Below the pieces are notes generated by a model. The model saw only the letters and a list, made by a program, of their open reading frames with translations. It was not told the origin of the DNA and made no database searches. A stretch of 64,000 nt of DNA from Pipra filicauda (Eukaryota; Chordata; Aves; Passeriformes; Pipridae): contig NW_024104673.1 of the NCBI RefSeq assembly GCF_003945595.2, forward strand, positions 293,936 to 357,935, written 5' to 3'. The position numbers and the translations under genes are program-made. This document shows, piece after piece, positions 21,863 to 32,403 of this stretch; within the stretch, counting starts at the first letter, position 1; every line of letters begins with the position of its first letter.

Positions 21863-22504
21863 GTTCTGGATGGATTTTCTGGTTGCTGCCTGAACCTTTT
21901 CCTTAGGAGGATCCTCCTCCAGGGTGCAGGATCAAAGCTGGAGTTGCTCTGTGCCGAGACAAAATAAACCCCTGGGGTGGAACTAGAACGGGAAAATGTT
22001 TTCTATTCTCACGTCTATTTATTTATTTATCTTGGGAGAAAATAAACTGGTTTATTTCCAGTTTGCGACTGGAAACTGAGTGTTTGGGGTTTTTTGGTTT
22101 TTGTTTTTGTGGGGTTTTTTTAAGATTTCCTTTCAAAAAGTAAAGAAGGAGCTCACAGGAACCAAATATTTCAGTGACACGGTTAAACTGCACCCCCCCT
22201 AAAACTGCAGGAGGAGAATTCTGTCCTCAGGGATAAACCACAGCACATTTGGGAGTTAAAACATTGGGAAAACAGTATGTCCCAGCAGCTCCTGATGAAG
22301 GCAAGGTCCCAAAACCCTGACAAACAGCCTCCTTGGACGAGGGAACAGGAGGAGGGACAGGAGGGTTCTTGTAGAACAAACTGCATTGTCATCAGGCAAG
22401 AGAAATGAAGGCTCCCTGTTGAGGGATCCGGCTGTTCCTGTCAGTGGGACACGCTGTGCAAATCCCAATCCCTTCACCAGATGCCTGGGAATGGCTCCTG
22501 TGGG

Positions 22505-22860
22505 AACATCTGGAGCCCCTGGGTAGGTGTAAGAGGGGGTTTGCTCTCTGCCCCTCCATGCAGATGTGACTGGGACACCTCCAGCCAGGAACATTCCTCT
22601 CCCAACATGGAGAATTCCCCATCTCCCAGCTCCTGCTTCCTGCTCCTCTTCCCAACCATTGTTTTCACCTCTGTGCAGCTGAAATCCCAGAGTTTCCATC
22701 TGCCCCTGGGTAGGTGTAAGAGGGGGTTTACTCTTTGCCCCTCCATGCAGAGGTGACTGGGATGTTCCAGCCAGGAACATTCCTCTCCCAACACGGAGAA
22801 TTCCCCATCTCCCAGCTCCTGCTTCCTGCTCCTCTTCCCAACCATCTGCTCCTCCATCCC
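22505..22860. repeat. 187-bp tandem duplication, two copies
   Basis: GGGTAGGTGTAAGAGGGGGT occurs at 22521 and 22708, and each is followed by about 140 bp of near-identical sequence ending TCCTCTTCCCAACCAT. The copies differ by substitutions and a small indel (GACACCTCC versus GATGTTCC). The minus-strand 303-codon frame is open through both copies, giving a duplicated peptide, but has no known domain and is treated as chance. Confidence 0.93.
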
Positions 22861-23016
22861 AACCTGAGCGAGCCTGGGGCTCGTTACCGACCCCCTGTCG
22901 TGCCAAACCTCCCAAAATAACCCCCATTTCCACGGGAGGCTTTTGGGGCCGAACCTTTCCCAGGCACTGAACCCAAAAGAGCAACTTTGCTCCTTTCACC
23001 CTGTGGGGCTGGAGGC

Positions 23017-23130
23017 AGAACCAGTTAAGAACCTCCTCCGTGCATATCAGTGCCCTCAGGACGTGCTTTGAACCTTTTCTTTTCTCCCTCTGTGCAGCTG
23101 CAGTCCCAGAGTTCCCATCTGCCCCACTCC
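23017..23130. repeat. Direct repeat, left copy of a pair 1.1 kb apart
   Basis: GAACCAGTTAAGAACCTCCT, GTGCATATCAGTGCCCTCAG and GTGCTTTGAACC are found again at 24118-24190 with a few changes. Its right end (CTCTGTGCAGCTGCAGTCCC up to ATCTGCCCC) matches the start of the second unit of the 187-bp duplication near 22668-22708. The two repeat systems are therefore interlocked. Confidence 0.88.
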
Positions 23131-23654
23131 CGAGGTGTAATCCCGCTCGGAGTGATCTCCCTGGCACAATTCCAGCCCTGGTAGGTGAAATGTGTCCCCG
23201 TGCAGGGAGCTCAGGGCTGAGCCTCTCAAAGCCACGAGGAAAGGAGTTAATTAGGACATCCAGGGCGTGTGTTGACGAGCTGGTTTTAATCCTCCCCAGT
23301 GCAGAAAGGAGGAGATGTAATGGGAATTCTTTCGTTTGGTTTCTCTAAAGCTCTGCAAAAATGTTAGAACAGCCACGCTGGTTAATGGCATTCCCCAGGC
23401 CAACAAAATGTCATCTCCATCCCCACTGCTGGAACGAAACAATGTGCTGCTGAAAGGGAGCTATATTTAGGGGGACAAGCTGTTAGAAGGACTCAGGCAA
23501 ACGTCTGCCCAGGGAGGAAATTCCCTGAAGGTGGGAGAGCTGGGATTTGGTTGCTGCAGGACACACTTCTCCTGCAGGGCAGCTGCTCCCCGGCCCTGCA
23601 GGGGAGAGCTCAGGGGAGCAGCTCCTGCCCCTTTCCCTGCTCTATTTATTCATT

Positions 23655-24115
23655 TCTCTGCTCTCTTCCCCATTTCCCTTCTCTCTTTCTCCCCTTCCCT
23701 TCTCTCTTTCTCCCTTTCCCTGCTCTCTTTCCCCATTTCCCTGCTCTCTTTCTCCATTTCCCTGCTCTCTTTCCCCATTTCCCTGCTCTCTTTCTCCCCT
23801 TCCCTTCTCTCTTTCTCCCTTTCCCTGCACTCTTTCCCCATTTCCCTGCTCTCTTTCCCCATTTCCCTGCTCTCTTTCTCCCTTTCCCTGCTCTCTTTCT
23901 CCCTTTCCCTGCACTCTTTCCCCATTTCCCTGCTCTCTTTCTCCCTTTCCCTTCTCTCTTTCTCCCTTTCCCTTCTCTCTTTCCCCATTTCCCTGCTCTC
24001 TTTCCCCATTTCCCTGCTCTCTTTCCCCATTTCCCTGCTCTCTTTCCCCATTTACCTTTTCTCTTTCCCCATTTCCCTTCTCTCTTTCCCCATTTCCCTG
24101 CTCTCTTTCTCAATT
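23655..24115. repeat. 21-bp pyrimidine minisatellite, about 22 units
   Basis: Units alternate between CTCTCTTTCCCCATTTCCCT and CTCTCTTTCTCCCTTTCCCT forms, with G or T/A variants at the unit end. The 21-bp period keeps frames open on both strands (PHFPALF on plus, GKESREM or KGEREQG on minus), so frames of 90-216 codons here are artefacts. The plus strand is almost pure pyrimidine. The array lies between the two copies of the direct repeat. Confidence 0.96.
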
Positions 24116-24117
24116 TC

Positions 24118-24190
24118 CCCGGAGGTAGAACCAGTTAAGAATCTCCTCAGTGCATATCAATGCCCTCATAAGGTGCTTTAAACCTTTCCA
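24118..24190. repeat. Direct repeat, right copy
   Basis: GAACCAGTTAAGAATCTCCT, GTGCATATCAATGCCCTCAT and GGTGCTTTAAACC match 23017-23085. It starts immediately at the right edge of the 21-bp array, which suggests the array expanded within a duplicated segment. Confidence 0.88.
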
Positions 24191-24743
24191 TTTTTCCCCC
24201 TCCCATTTTAATTGCATTAGTTGCCATTCTATTTAAAGCCCCCCACAATCTGGTTGCTCTGATTCCAATCAGGTTTCTGGTTCTCCACACTTGGTTGCTG
24301 CTTTTCCACTCTGCTAAACGTGGAGCTCATTCCCCCTGAGACCTTAAAATCAGAATTAGCACCTCAGAAAGGACAAATAGGAGAAGACAAACTCCCCTTT
24401 TTTCACAACCACCAGGCTTGGTTTTATTCCCACTCGAGCCAAGCAGGTGAGAAACCCCCTTTTTCCCCTTTCCATTTTCCTTTTCCTGCCCTTTGGAAGG
24501 GTTAAATCCAGGCAAGGATAACTCAGCAAGCTGGGAATTAACCCAGACACCTCTCCTTGCCTCAGCTTCCCACTAAAATCCCTGGATTTTCATCCTGCTG
24601 CTCCAACAGTGACACTGGACTCGATGGAAGCAAATGCAATTAAACAGGATCAGCTGCAATTAAGCAGGATCAAAACAGTTCCCCTCCCATTTAAACAAGC
24701 AAATTAAGCCAATTTTTTTAAAACATGTGCCCATTTATCAGCT

Positions 24744-24757
24744 GTTTCCATGGCAAC
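24744..24757. promoter_or_regulatory. RFX-type X-box palindrome
   Basis: GTTTCCATGGCAAC differs by one base from the symmetric RFX consensus GTTGCCATGGCAAC. RFX factors bind such sites near cilia, neuronal and other genes. There is no adjacent promoter evidence, so a role is inferred from motif quality alone. Confidence 0.35.
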
Positions 24758-25524
24758 CCTTGTTTTCCTTAATGCTGTGTTTCATTTGTCTCAGGGTAAC
24801 ACCCTGTAATCCTGGTCCCATTGTCCTGGGTTCCGTGGAAATGAGCAGGAGAGAGTCCTGCAGTCGACAGAGCTCACAGATTTTCACCCAAACCCATCCA
24901 AAGCTCTCCTGGTCACTGTTATTTTGGTGGTTTATCCCAGCACAGGCTGAATATTCTCCTTCCTGGCTCGAACTGATCCGAACCAAAGGGGGTTGAGGGG
25001 GAAGGATCAGGGTTTGCTCAGCAATTTGCTGCCTTTGGAGTCTAAAATCACGACTTGGACAAACCTCTCCCCACTGGAGTGAGGTTGTTCCTCGTTGTCA
25101 AAAACTTCTGGGGGTTTTGGACTCGAAATGCCTCTTTTGGTGTTAAATTCCAAAGGATAGAAGGCCCTGTTGCTTTTAGGTGGGCGCAGGTAACAGGTAT
25201 TTGCCTTTGCAGGGCTCCCCCCTCGTGTCTGGTTTTCACCCTATTCAAGTTTCTGCTTTTTGTTACAAACCCTGCATGTGCTGCTGAGTTTTGTGGGGCT
25301 GAGTTTTGTGGGGTGGGATGGTTGGACCTGGAGATGCTGCAGGGCCTCCTCCCCCAGCAGAAGGTTGAGCAGAGGTTGAGTGTTGTTGTGCCTTTCTGGG
25401 AGATCCAACTCTCCTGGCTGATCTTGTCCAGTCCCTGGGATCAGGCTTCTTGTCCCCTGGAAAAAAACCAGGATTTTGCATGGAGGAAAGTCTCTGCTGG
25501 ACTAATATTCTGGGTTTTATTATT

Positions 25525-25955
25525 CCAGACCCATTGGAACAAGTGCAGAGGAGGACAGGGAGATGCTCCGAGGGCTGGAGCCCTTCTGGAGCCAGGCTGG
25601 GAGAGCTGGGGGGGTTCACCCAGAGAAGGGAAGGATCCAGGGAGACCTTGGAGCCCCTTCCAGGGCCTGAAGGGGCTCCAGGAGAGCTGGAGAGGGACTG
25701 GGACAAGGGATGGAGGGACAGGACACAGGGAATGGCTTCAAACTGCCAGAGGGCAGGGAGAGATGGGATGTTGGGAAGGAGGGTGGGGAGGGGCTGGGAT
25801 GGAATTCCCAGAGAAGCTGTGGCTGCCCCATCCCTGGAAGTGTCCAAGGCCAGGTTGGAGCAACCTGGGCTAGTGGGAGGTGTCCCTGCCCATGGAATAG
25901 GAAGGGCTTTAAGATCCCTTCCAACCCAAACCATTCAGGGTTTCTGTGACATCAA
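25525..25955 (+). mobile_element. CR1: CR1 LINE 3'-end fragment, about 430 bp
   Basis: Opens with the ORF2-end segment (GTGCAGAGGAGGACAGGGAG, then CTGGGAGAGCTGGGGGGGTT), continues with 'GGGACAGGACACAGGGAATG', 'CCCAGAGAAGCTGTGGCTGC', 'AAGTGTCCAAGGCCAGGTTG' and ends 'CCTTCCAACCCAAACCATTC'. The CCATGG is followed by AATAGG, so the GCAGGGGG part is lost. Frames of 211-272 codons on plus and 223 on minus are repeat read-through. Confidence 0.93.
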
Positions 25956-26099
25956 AGCATCCCTGCAGGACACACTTCCATTCTTTGGGAACATAAATCC
26001 ACTGATTCCTCCACCCAGCCCACGAGCCAGAAACCACCACCAGCCTTCCCTGGGGGGGTCTCTCAGACCCTTTGACACGTCCTGAGGACATCAGTGCCC

Positions 26100-26580
26100 A
26101 GAGGTGTCTGATCTGCAGGTCCAGGGGGGATCGGGGGCCGCGCTCGCCGTTGTTTCCTGCCGGTGCCTCCCGGAGTGAAAGGAATATCCCAGCAAAGATT
26201 CCACGGGGGCTTTGAACAGACAATTAATTCCGATCAGAGGCCAGAAATAGCTCCGTGCTCTGCTCCTCCTGCTGCTGCCTTTGATCTGCTCCGGGGGAAG
26301 GCACGAAAATTTGAGGAGTCTCTGACAGAGAAACTTCCCCCCCCCACCCCGGCGAGGTCTGAGCATCTCCCAGCAAAGTTTTTCAAGCTCAGTGCGGGGG
26401 AAAGATTTGCAGGATCAGGCCCCCGGTGGCCTCTGCTTCATTTGCTGTTATTTGTTTGGCTCCTGGGCTACAGAGGTTTCCTTAGCAACTGCTGTATCCT
26501 CTTACAAGGCATTGTTAAAGCCACGGCACTGACGTGGGCTGGGGCCGAGGATGCTAAAAACGATGGCACCCAACAAAAAT
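26100..26580. promoter_or_regulatory. Repeat-free GC-mixed block with an X-box-like site
   Basis: A repeat-free block with AATTAATTCCGATCAG, several CpGs, a C run near 26336-26346 and an RFX-like half-palindrome GTTTCCTTAGCAAC at 26476-26489. It contains a 139-codon plus-strand open frame with no known domain. A conserved regulatory element is possible but unproven. Confidence 0.22.
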
Positions 26581-27091
26581 AACCCCGGTGATTGCCCCGT
26601 TTCCTTAAGGAAACACCACCATTATCCACCAGGAACCGGCCCCAGGGACTTCTCTTTTTCTGAACAATAATGCAGGTTTGCCTTCAGCATCACCAACCAT
26701 CAGCCTTTGTGGGGCTGGCAAAGGTAAAGAGGAAAAAAAATCTCCCTTTTTGTGCCTCGTGCCAACATTTCCTGGCTCAGGGCTGGCAACTGCTCTCTGG
26801 GCTCTCTTCTTCTAAAGGCTGAGATCCAATTTCTTGCAGGGAGAAAATCCCACCTTGGTAAGTCAGGGGACCCACTGGCAGCTTTCTCTCCTTGAGAGTC
26901 TGAAAATGCAGCAAGTTCAGACTCCCCAGGACAGAAACATTGGCTGCTCCCTGTAATAATCCAAGGAAAACCTGTGGTTCAGCTCTTCTGCTGGTTCTCT
27001 GCACTGAAGAAGCTGCAGAGGAGAGATTGTGGACAGAATTAAGCTCCCCAAAGGGGTAAAAACTGTACATTTTCACTGACTCCATAAAGCA

Positions 27092-27182
27092 CAAAATCAT
27101 GGGATGGTTTGGGTTGGAAGGGACCCAAAAACCATCCCATCCCACCCCCTGCCATGGGCAGGGACACCTTCCCCGGGACATA
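27092..27182 (-). mobile_element. CR1: CR1 LINE 3'-end fragment, short
   Basis: 'GGGATGGTTTGGGTTGGAAG' and a CCATGGGCAGGGACACCTTCC core in reverse orientation. It stops after about 90 bp. Confidence 0.9.
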
Positions 27183-29064
27183 TCTGCCCCCGAGGGCACA
27201 ATGGGACGTGATTAACTGCTTGGATCACTGAGTTCAGCCATGGTTTTGGGAAGATATTGGCCAGAGGCAAAGGAAAAGATGGAGCAGAGCCATTGTCCAA
27301 TGTGGATTTAATAGGAGCTCGTGCATGGAGCTGGTTTCTGCTGTAAACACGGGGAGGGGAGTCAATGCCAAGCTGATACAGCCAGTGCTGGACTCTTACT
27401 GGTACCAGTTTGAGCTGGTTTAAACCTTGCCTGTATCTCTTTTACTCATCTACAGTGCTGACATACCCTGCCATGGAATTTGGAGGTTTTCCCATGGAAA
27501 ATTATGACTTTGCATCAAAAGCCGCTGATTTTCCAGCTTTTGATTGTTATTATTATTATTTTTTGACAGAAAGTCGAGGCTCTTTGTTTACAGATAAAGC
27601 TGCATTTGCTGTTTATGGTGAAAAATATGACAAAAAAACCCCAACAAACGAGGCAAAAAAAAAATGCTTTCCGTGAGTGGTTTCAATTTAGCTCTGAAAA
27701 CCCACGTTTGTACAAGAAAATGAGAGAAGAAAGTTTCCAAAGGGACTTCTACCAGTGCCACAGGCTGGAACCCTCTGGTTTAGCACATCCCAGGGGTGGG
27801 GAACAGCTGGATTTGGAAGCAGCTCCAGGTTGGGACACCAGGCTGGGCCTCTCCTTTCGCTTTTCCCCTCCCCAGCTGGCCTTGCACAGAGCTGGGGTTT
27901 GGTTCAGGACCATCCCAGAAGGGGTTTTATCTACATGTTTCTCTTGCTTTTCCCTCCACGTTCGTAGGATTTTGGTTTAATTCGGATTTATCTCAGTAAA
28001 CTCTTAAGCCCGGGTTTGGATCCAAGAGGAAGGGGATGGAGAGGGAATATCTGCCTAAGCTGAGCTGAGAGTCTCACCAGCATCCCCAGTGCTTGGTGGC
28101 TGAAAACCAGTTCAAAAGCAGCAGCATTTGTCTTAATTTCAAGCTCTCAGCTGGGGAGGGGCAGTGCCTGTGACCTCCAAACGTTGCTGTTGCAACCTTG
28201 GGCTGCAATTCTTCTTCAGCGAGTGGCAACCACTGAACTGCCAAGCCCAACATTCCCCTCCAACCCTGCACTGCCCAGGGGGGCAGCTTTTGCATTTGCA
28301 GCTCTTTGAAGTGACCTGGTGCTGCCCAAATGTGCTCCCTGCCCATCAAATCCGGGGGAAATGGCCCAGAAACCAGGAGATTCCTCAGGCTGGAGGTGGA
28401 TACTCGGATCCAGACGAGGAGGTTTGGAGAGGCCAAGTTGGTTTTGATAAGCTGCTCCTCTTGAACTGGTCTACTTTTCCCTTCTTGAACTGAAGGGGAA
28501 AATTCCTTTCAAGAAGAAACACAGGGAAACCTGGAATTGAGAGGCAGGAAAAGCCTGTAATGAATCCCTTATTTATTTTGCTTTTTCTGTTTTCGGTTGG
28601 GTTTTTTTTTTTCCCCCTCCCTCTCTCTTTTTCTTGCCCCCACGGAGAAGAGACCTAAGTTCTACTTCCAGTTTTGCTTCATGATGTTGGCCATGGCCTT
28701 TCCCTGCTCCCTGCCCTTGTTTTCCAGGGATAAAGGGGGGATATTCATGGAAGCAGAGCCAGAAGGGAGCTCCAGGTCAACGTCCAGTCCCCTCTTCCAA
28801 GGCAGGAGCAGTTTTGTGTCTGTCATTTCCAAAACCAGTCTTTGTCAGGCCCGTCCTCGTGGGCTGCTGGGGCTGGAAACGGCTCCTGAGAGGCAAAAGA
28901 AGTTCTTTGTAAACTCCTGGGAAGTTTCAATTCTTTTGAAAGCTTCATTTCTTTCTTGCTTGGGTGTTTTTCCTGGTGTTTAACCCGGGTCAGTCCTGCT
29001 GCAGCACAAACTTTGTGCCTCGGAGAACTCGGAGAGTTCTGCAGGAGGGATTTGGTTCTGGGCT
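27183..29064. other. Unique non-coding DNA, no gene seen
   Basis: A short (TTA)n run occurs near 27546-27560 and pyrimidine-rich DNA near 28600-28635. Open frames of up to 128 codons carry no recognisable domain. Confidence 0.45.
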
Positions 29065-29190
29065 TTAAATCATGGAATCCCAGGGTGGTTTGGGTTGGAA
29101 GGGACCTTAAAGCTCACCCAGTTGCACCCCCTGCCATGGGCAGGGACACCTCCCACCAGCCCAGGCTGCTCCACCATCAAACACTTGGAA
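29065..29190 (-). mobile_element. CR1: CR1 LINE 3'-end fragment
   Basis: 'GGTGGTTTGGGTTGGAAGGG', 'ACCTTAAAGCTCACCCAGTT', a CCATGGGCAGGGACACCTCCC core and 'CAGCCCAGGCTGCTCCA' in reverse orientation. Homology fades after 29185. Confidence 0.92.
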
Positions 29191-30282
29191 AACCTCTCAT
29201 GGGAAGCTGCATCCAAGGTCCAGTGCTGCCAGTACTGGGATTTTCATCAAAAAACATCTCAAAGGATGAACAAAATGCCACATCTAAGGGATTGGAGTGC
29301 CCAGGCCCCAAACTGGAAATGAAAACCCAAAGCAGGATGTGATTAAAGACCAGTGGCATCTCTGTGACCACAAATGAACCTTCAGTTCTCACTGTGGGGC
29401 AAAGCTGCCCACGAGGAGGAATTCTGATCTCTTCTACCTCACCTGGACAATTTCTAATTATAAGGCAGCAGTTTTTACAAGCATTAATGACCCTGAAGAG
29501 TGTGAAGCAATGGAGAAGCAGGTTCTGGTGGAGATAAAACCTCCTGGAGGTAAAATCTCCTGAGAGTTGCTGCTCAGTAGGAGATGAAAAAGGTTCTCTA
29601 AGTCCTTAAATTTTCAGCTCTTACCCATGGATTTAAAAGCAAACACTTCCCATCGTCTAGAAGTTGTAAGGAAACAAAAATAGGGAGTTATTTCAGCCCA
29701 AATACAGATCTAAGCACACAGAGCTGACAGTAACTGAGCTTGGCAGCTGAGTATCTCATGAAAACCCTGCTCGTGGCCCTCTAGCCTTTTAGGGATCATC
29801 TTTTTTAAAGCATATAAAGCAATGAAGATGTGCCTGGCTAACAGACCCAACAATCCTGCCCCCCTCTCACCAGGGGGGAATTTTATTAAAGTAGTTAAAA
29901 AAGACGTACAAAAACTCTGTCAGACAATTCCCTGTTAATTGTAACAACAACCCCGACCCTGGGGAAGGAGCAAAACCCTACAAATGTTTGGCCAAAGCCA
30001 CGACTGGCTGTGTGTGTGTGCAGGGGGTGAACACCCAGCCCAGCAGTGTCAGCACCCGGGGAGATGTTTGCTGGAACAGTTTCAGCCTGAGATCTCTGCA
30101 CAAGCAGGATTCTTTGCAGGCAGGATGTTTATCCCAACCCCTGACGTTTGTGGCCACGACACATCCCCCTGGCTGTGTCCTGTCCCCAGCTCTGCCTCCC
30201 CCTCCTGCTCCTCTGCTGCATCAGCCCCTCGTTCTGGTGTCCCCCCTGTTTAACCTCTGCTTGACCTGCTGCTCTCCCAGCC
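29191..30282. other. Unique non-coding DNA, no gene seen
   Basis: AT-balanced sequence with a small (TG)n run near 30009. No repeat family or domain is identified. Confidence 0.45.
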
Positions 30283-30350
30283 ATGGGATCCTGGAATGGT
30301 TTGGCTTGGGAAGCACCTCAAAGATCAGCTCATTCCCAGCCCGGGGGTGT
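30283..30350 (-). mobile_element. CR1: CR1 LINE 3' tip, inverted partner of the next fragment
   Basis: 'GATCCTGGAATGGTTTGGCT' and 'GGGAAGCACCTCAAAGATCA' are the reverse complement of the CR1 terminus, only about 65 bp long. It faces a plus-strand CR1 end 50 bp away, so the two form an inverted repeat. Confidence 0.75.
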
Positions 30351-30394
30351 CACCACGGCTTGGTGCCTCAATTCCCAGCCATGGCTCGTTGTTG

Positions 30395-30550
30395 GCATGG
30401 AAGAGGGTGCCCAGAGAAGCTGTGGCTGCCCCTGGATCCCTGGAAGTGTCCAAGGTGGGACTGGGATTGGAGCAGCCTGGCCCAGGAGATCATCTTGGAT
30501 TAGATGATCTTTAAGGTCCTTTCCAGCCCAAACCATTCCAGGATTCTCTG
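30395..30550 (+). mobile_element. CR1: CR1 LINE 3'-end fragment
   Basis: 'GCCCAGAGAAGCTGTGGCTG', 'GATCCCTGGAAGTGTCCAAG', 'GATGATCTTTAAGGTCCTTT' and 'CCAGCCCAAACCATTCCAGG' in plus orientation. The CCATGGCAGGG core is deleted. Confidence 0.9.
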
Positions 30551-30689
30551 TCTGACAAACCAAGCCCTGGCCCATCTGGACCTGCCTCCATTCCTCGGGG
30601 TCTCTCTCTTCTCCTCTTTCTTTCCTCCTCCTTTTCTGGCTCTCCCTTCACCCCGTGGGCCCAATGACATCAAGGCTCTGGGTTTTGTG

Positions 30690-30755
30690 CTCCATCGAAC
30701 TTGCTGATCCTTGTGTGTCCCTTCCAACTCAGAATATTCTGTGGTTCTGTAAATA
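30690..30755 (+). mobile_element. CR1: CR1 LINE 3' tip
   Basis: 'GTCCCTTCCAACTCAGAATA' followed by TTCTGTGGTTCTGT is the CR1 terminal segment plus tail in plus orientation. The upstream part is too diverged to trace. Confidence 0.6.
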
Positions 30756-31083
30756 TTCGTCTCTGATCCCCCTCTATTTTCCTGCCCTCTCCAGGTTTCC
30801 ACTCTCCCCAGAGCTGCTGCCTGTTTCCTCCCCCCTCAGCCCCTGCACTCTCCTTCACCTCAGCCCTTTGCCCCCCTCTGCCTCCTGTTCCACGACTCCA
30901 GGCAAACACTGGTGCCTGGTATCCAAAACAGATCCATGAGGAGAGGCAGCAATCCCACTCAGACAGGCTGACCCCAAAGGACTTCCCAGCTGAGTGCTGA
31001 GAAAGTGCCTCTGAGCCTTTGACTCAGCCCTCACCCCCCCTGGCTCCTTCCCGGGGGCCTGGGAGTCAGGACAGGGGGACACT

Positions 31084-31226
31084 GGGATTTGGGATGGGGG
31101 GACACTGGCCCGGGGCCATGCCAGCAACTCTGGGATTTGGGATAAGGGACACTGGCCCAGGGCCATGCCAGCAACTCTGGGATTTGGGATGGGGGGACAC
31201 TGGCCCGGGGCCATGCCAGCAACTCT
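31084..31226. repeat. 48-bp minisatellite, three units
   Basis: GGGATTTGGGAT begins units at 31084, 31132 and 31179. Each contains GACACTGGCCCGGGGCCATG and GCCAGCAACTC with very few changes. The near-identity of units implies recent amplification. Confidence 0.94.
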
Positions 31227-31627
31227 TCAAATTAAACCTCCAGACATTCCCTTGGGGTTGCTCTGCTCCTGATTTCCAGAGGGAAGGGGGAGCCTGCACA
31301 GAAAAGGCAGCAGTGCTTTGCTTTTCCAGCTTTTCCTTTCGGATTTTTTCCCCTTTTATTTATTTATTTATTTTTATTTTTTTTTTGTTGTCCCTTTAAG
31401 CTCTTGTTTTAAGGCAAAGCTTCCCTGCTGCCCCGGGGAGCTGCCCAGGGAGGCAGGAGGGGAGGAAGAAAAGGGCTCTGATTCAGCAGAGCAGGTCTGT
31501 GACTCCAAGGGCTCCTGCTCTTGGGAAGGGCACCGTGACAACGCTGGAATTCTCTGGGATGAGGAGAGTGAGGGAATCACAGTGGGAATGCAAACAGAGA
31601 AACAGCAGAGCAACCCCCCTGCACCAC

Positions 31628-31990
31628 AGAGTCATGGAATCCTTCAGCTTGGAAAAGACCTGCTGGATCACCACAGCATCATGGAATCATGGAATCATTC
31701 AGCTTGGAAAAGACCTGCTGGATCACCACAGCATCATGGAATCATGGAACTTGGAAAAGACCTCCAAGATCACCACAGAATCATGTAAAGACCTCCAGGA
31801 TCACCACACATCATGGAATCATTCAGCTTGGAAAAGACCTGCTGGATCACCACAGAATCATGGAATCATGGAGCTTGGAAAAGACCTCCAGGATCACCAC
31901 AGAACCATGGAATCATGGAATCCTTCAGCTTGGAAAAGACCTGCTGGATCACCACAAGATCATGGAATCATGGAGCTTGGAAAAGACCAA
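31628..31990 (-). repeat. Minisatellite built from a CR1 3' tail, eight units
   Basis: About eight units of 30-55 bp each contain some form of ATGGAATCATGGAATCATTC, AGCTTGGAAAAGACCT and CC(A/T)GGATCACCACAGAATC. The motif is the reverse complement of the classical CR1 3' end and its 8-bp tail. Unit types alternate between a long form (with TTCAGCTTGG, CTGCTGGATC) and a short form (GAGCTTGG, CTCCAGGATC). A CR1 tail has become the unit of a tandem array. Frames of 102-167 codons (SLEKTCWITT-type peptides) are artefacts. Confidence 0.9.
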
Positions 31991-32345
31991 CCCCTCTGTT
32001 GATCGATGCTCTGGGGAAGTGGGGAGGTGGAAGACAATTTTTGGGGCATGGGACAAGCAGGAATTATGTGGGTTCTACAGGAAAGACCCAGCACCAGCTC
32101 AGAGGAAGCACCAACACTTAGTCTGGCTGCTCTCAGTGGTTGATTTCGACCCCAAACTTTTCTTACACCCCCAAATTTTCTAACACACTGCAAAGCTTTT
32201 CAGCCAGGGCACTTCACCCACTATTTAATTCAGCAGGCTGACCCACCAGCAAACTGCTTGGAAAATAAAAAAAACACGAGCCTTCGAGATTATATTAAAA
32301 TTATATTAAATTATATTAAAAATCAGAGCCCGAAAATGTCGTAAG

Positions 32346-32403
32346 AAAAAAAAACCAACAACAAAAACCCAAACACAAGGGTTTTTGTTGTTGTTTTTTT
32401 TTT
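32346..32403. repeat. Inverted repeat, about 24-bp stem, 8-bp loop
   Basis: AACAACAAAAACCC ending at 32370 and GGGTTTTTGTTGTT starting at 32379 are perfect complements around AAACACAA. Pairing extends outward through flanking A and T runs with one mismatch. It is A/T-rich, so a cruciform or RNA hairpin is possible. No microRNA-like conservation can be judged. Confidence 0.85.

Noticed and set aside
22256..23167. 303-codon minus-strand frame
   Set aside because: It spans a 187-bp tandem duplication, so it repeats the same peptide. No known domain is seen, and the upstream part falls in unrelated unique DNA.
23531..24181. 216-codon plus-strand frame of Ser/Leu/Phe/Pro repeats
   Set aside because: Product of the 21-bp pyrimidine array. 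Parallel frames on both strands are equally open.
25055..25873. 272-codon plus-strand frame
   Set aside because: The C-terminal third is CR1 sequence and the rest has no recognisable domain.
31084..31990. CRISPR-like array
   Set aside because: Repeats are contiguous minisatellite units without unique spacers, in vertebrate-type DNA.
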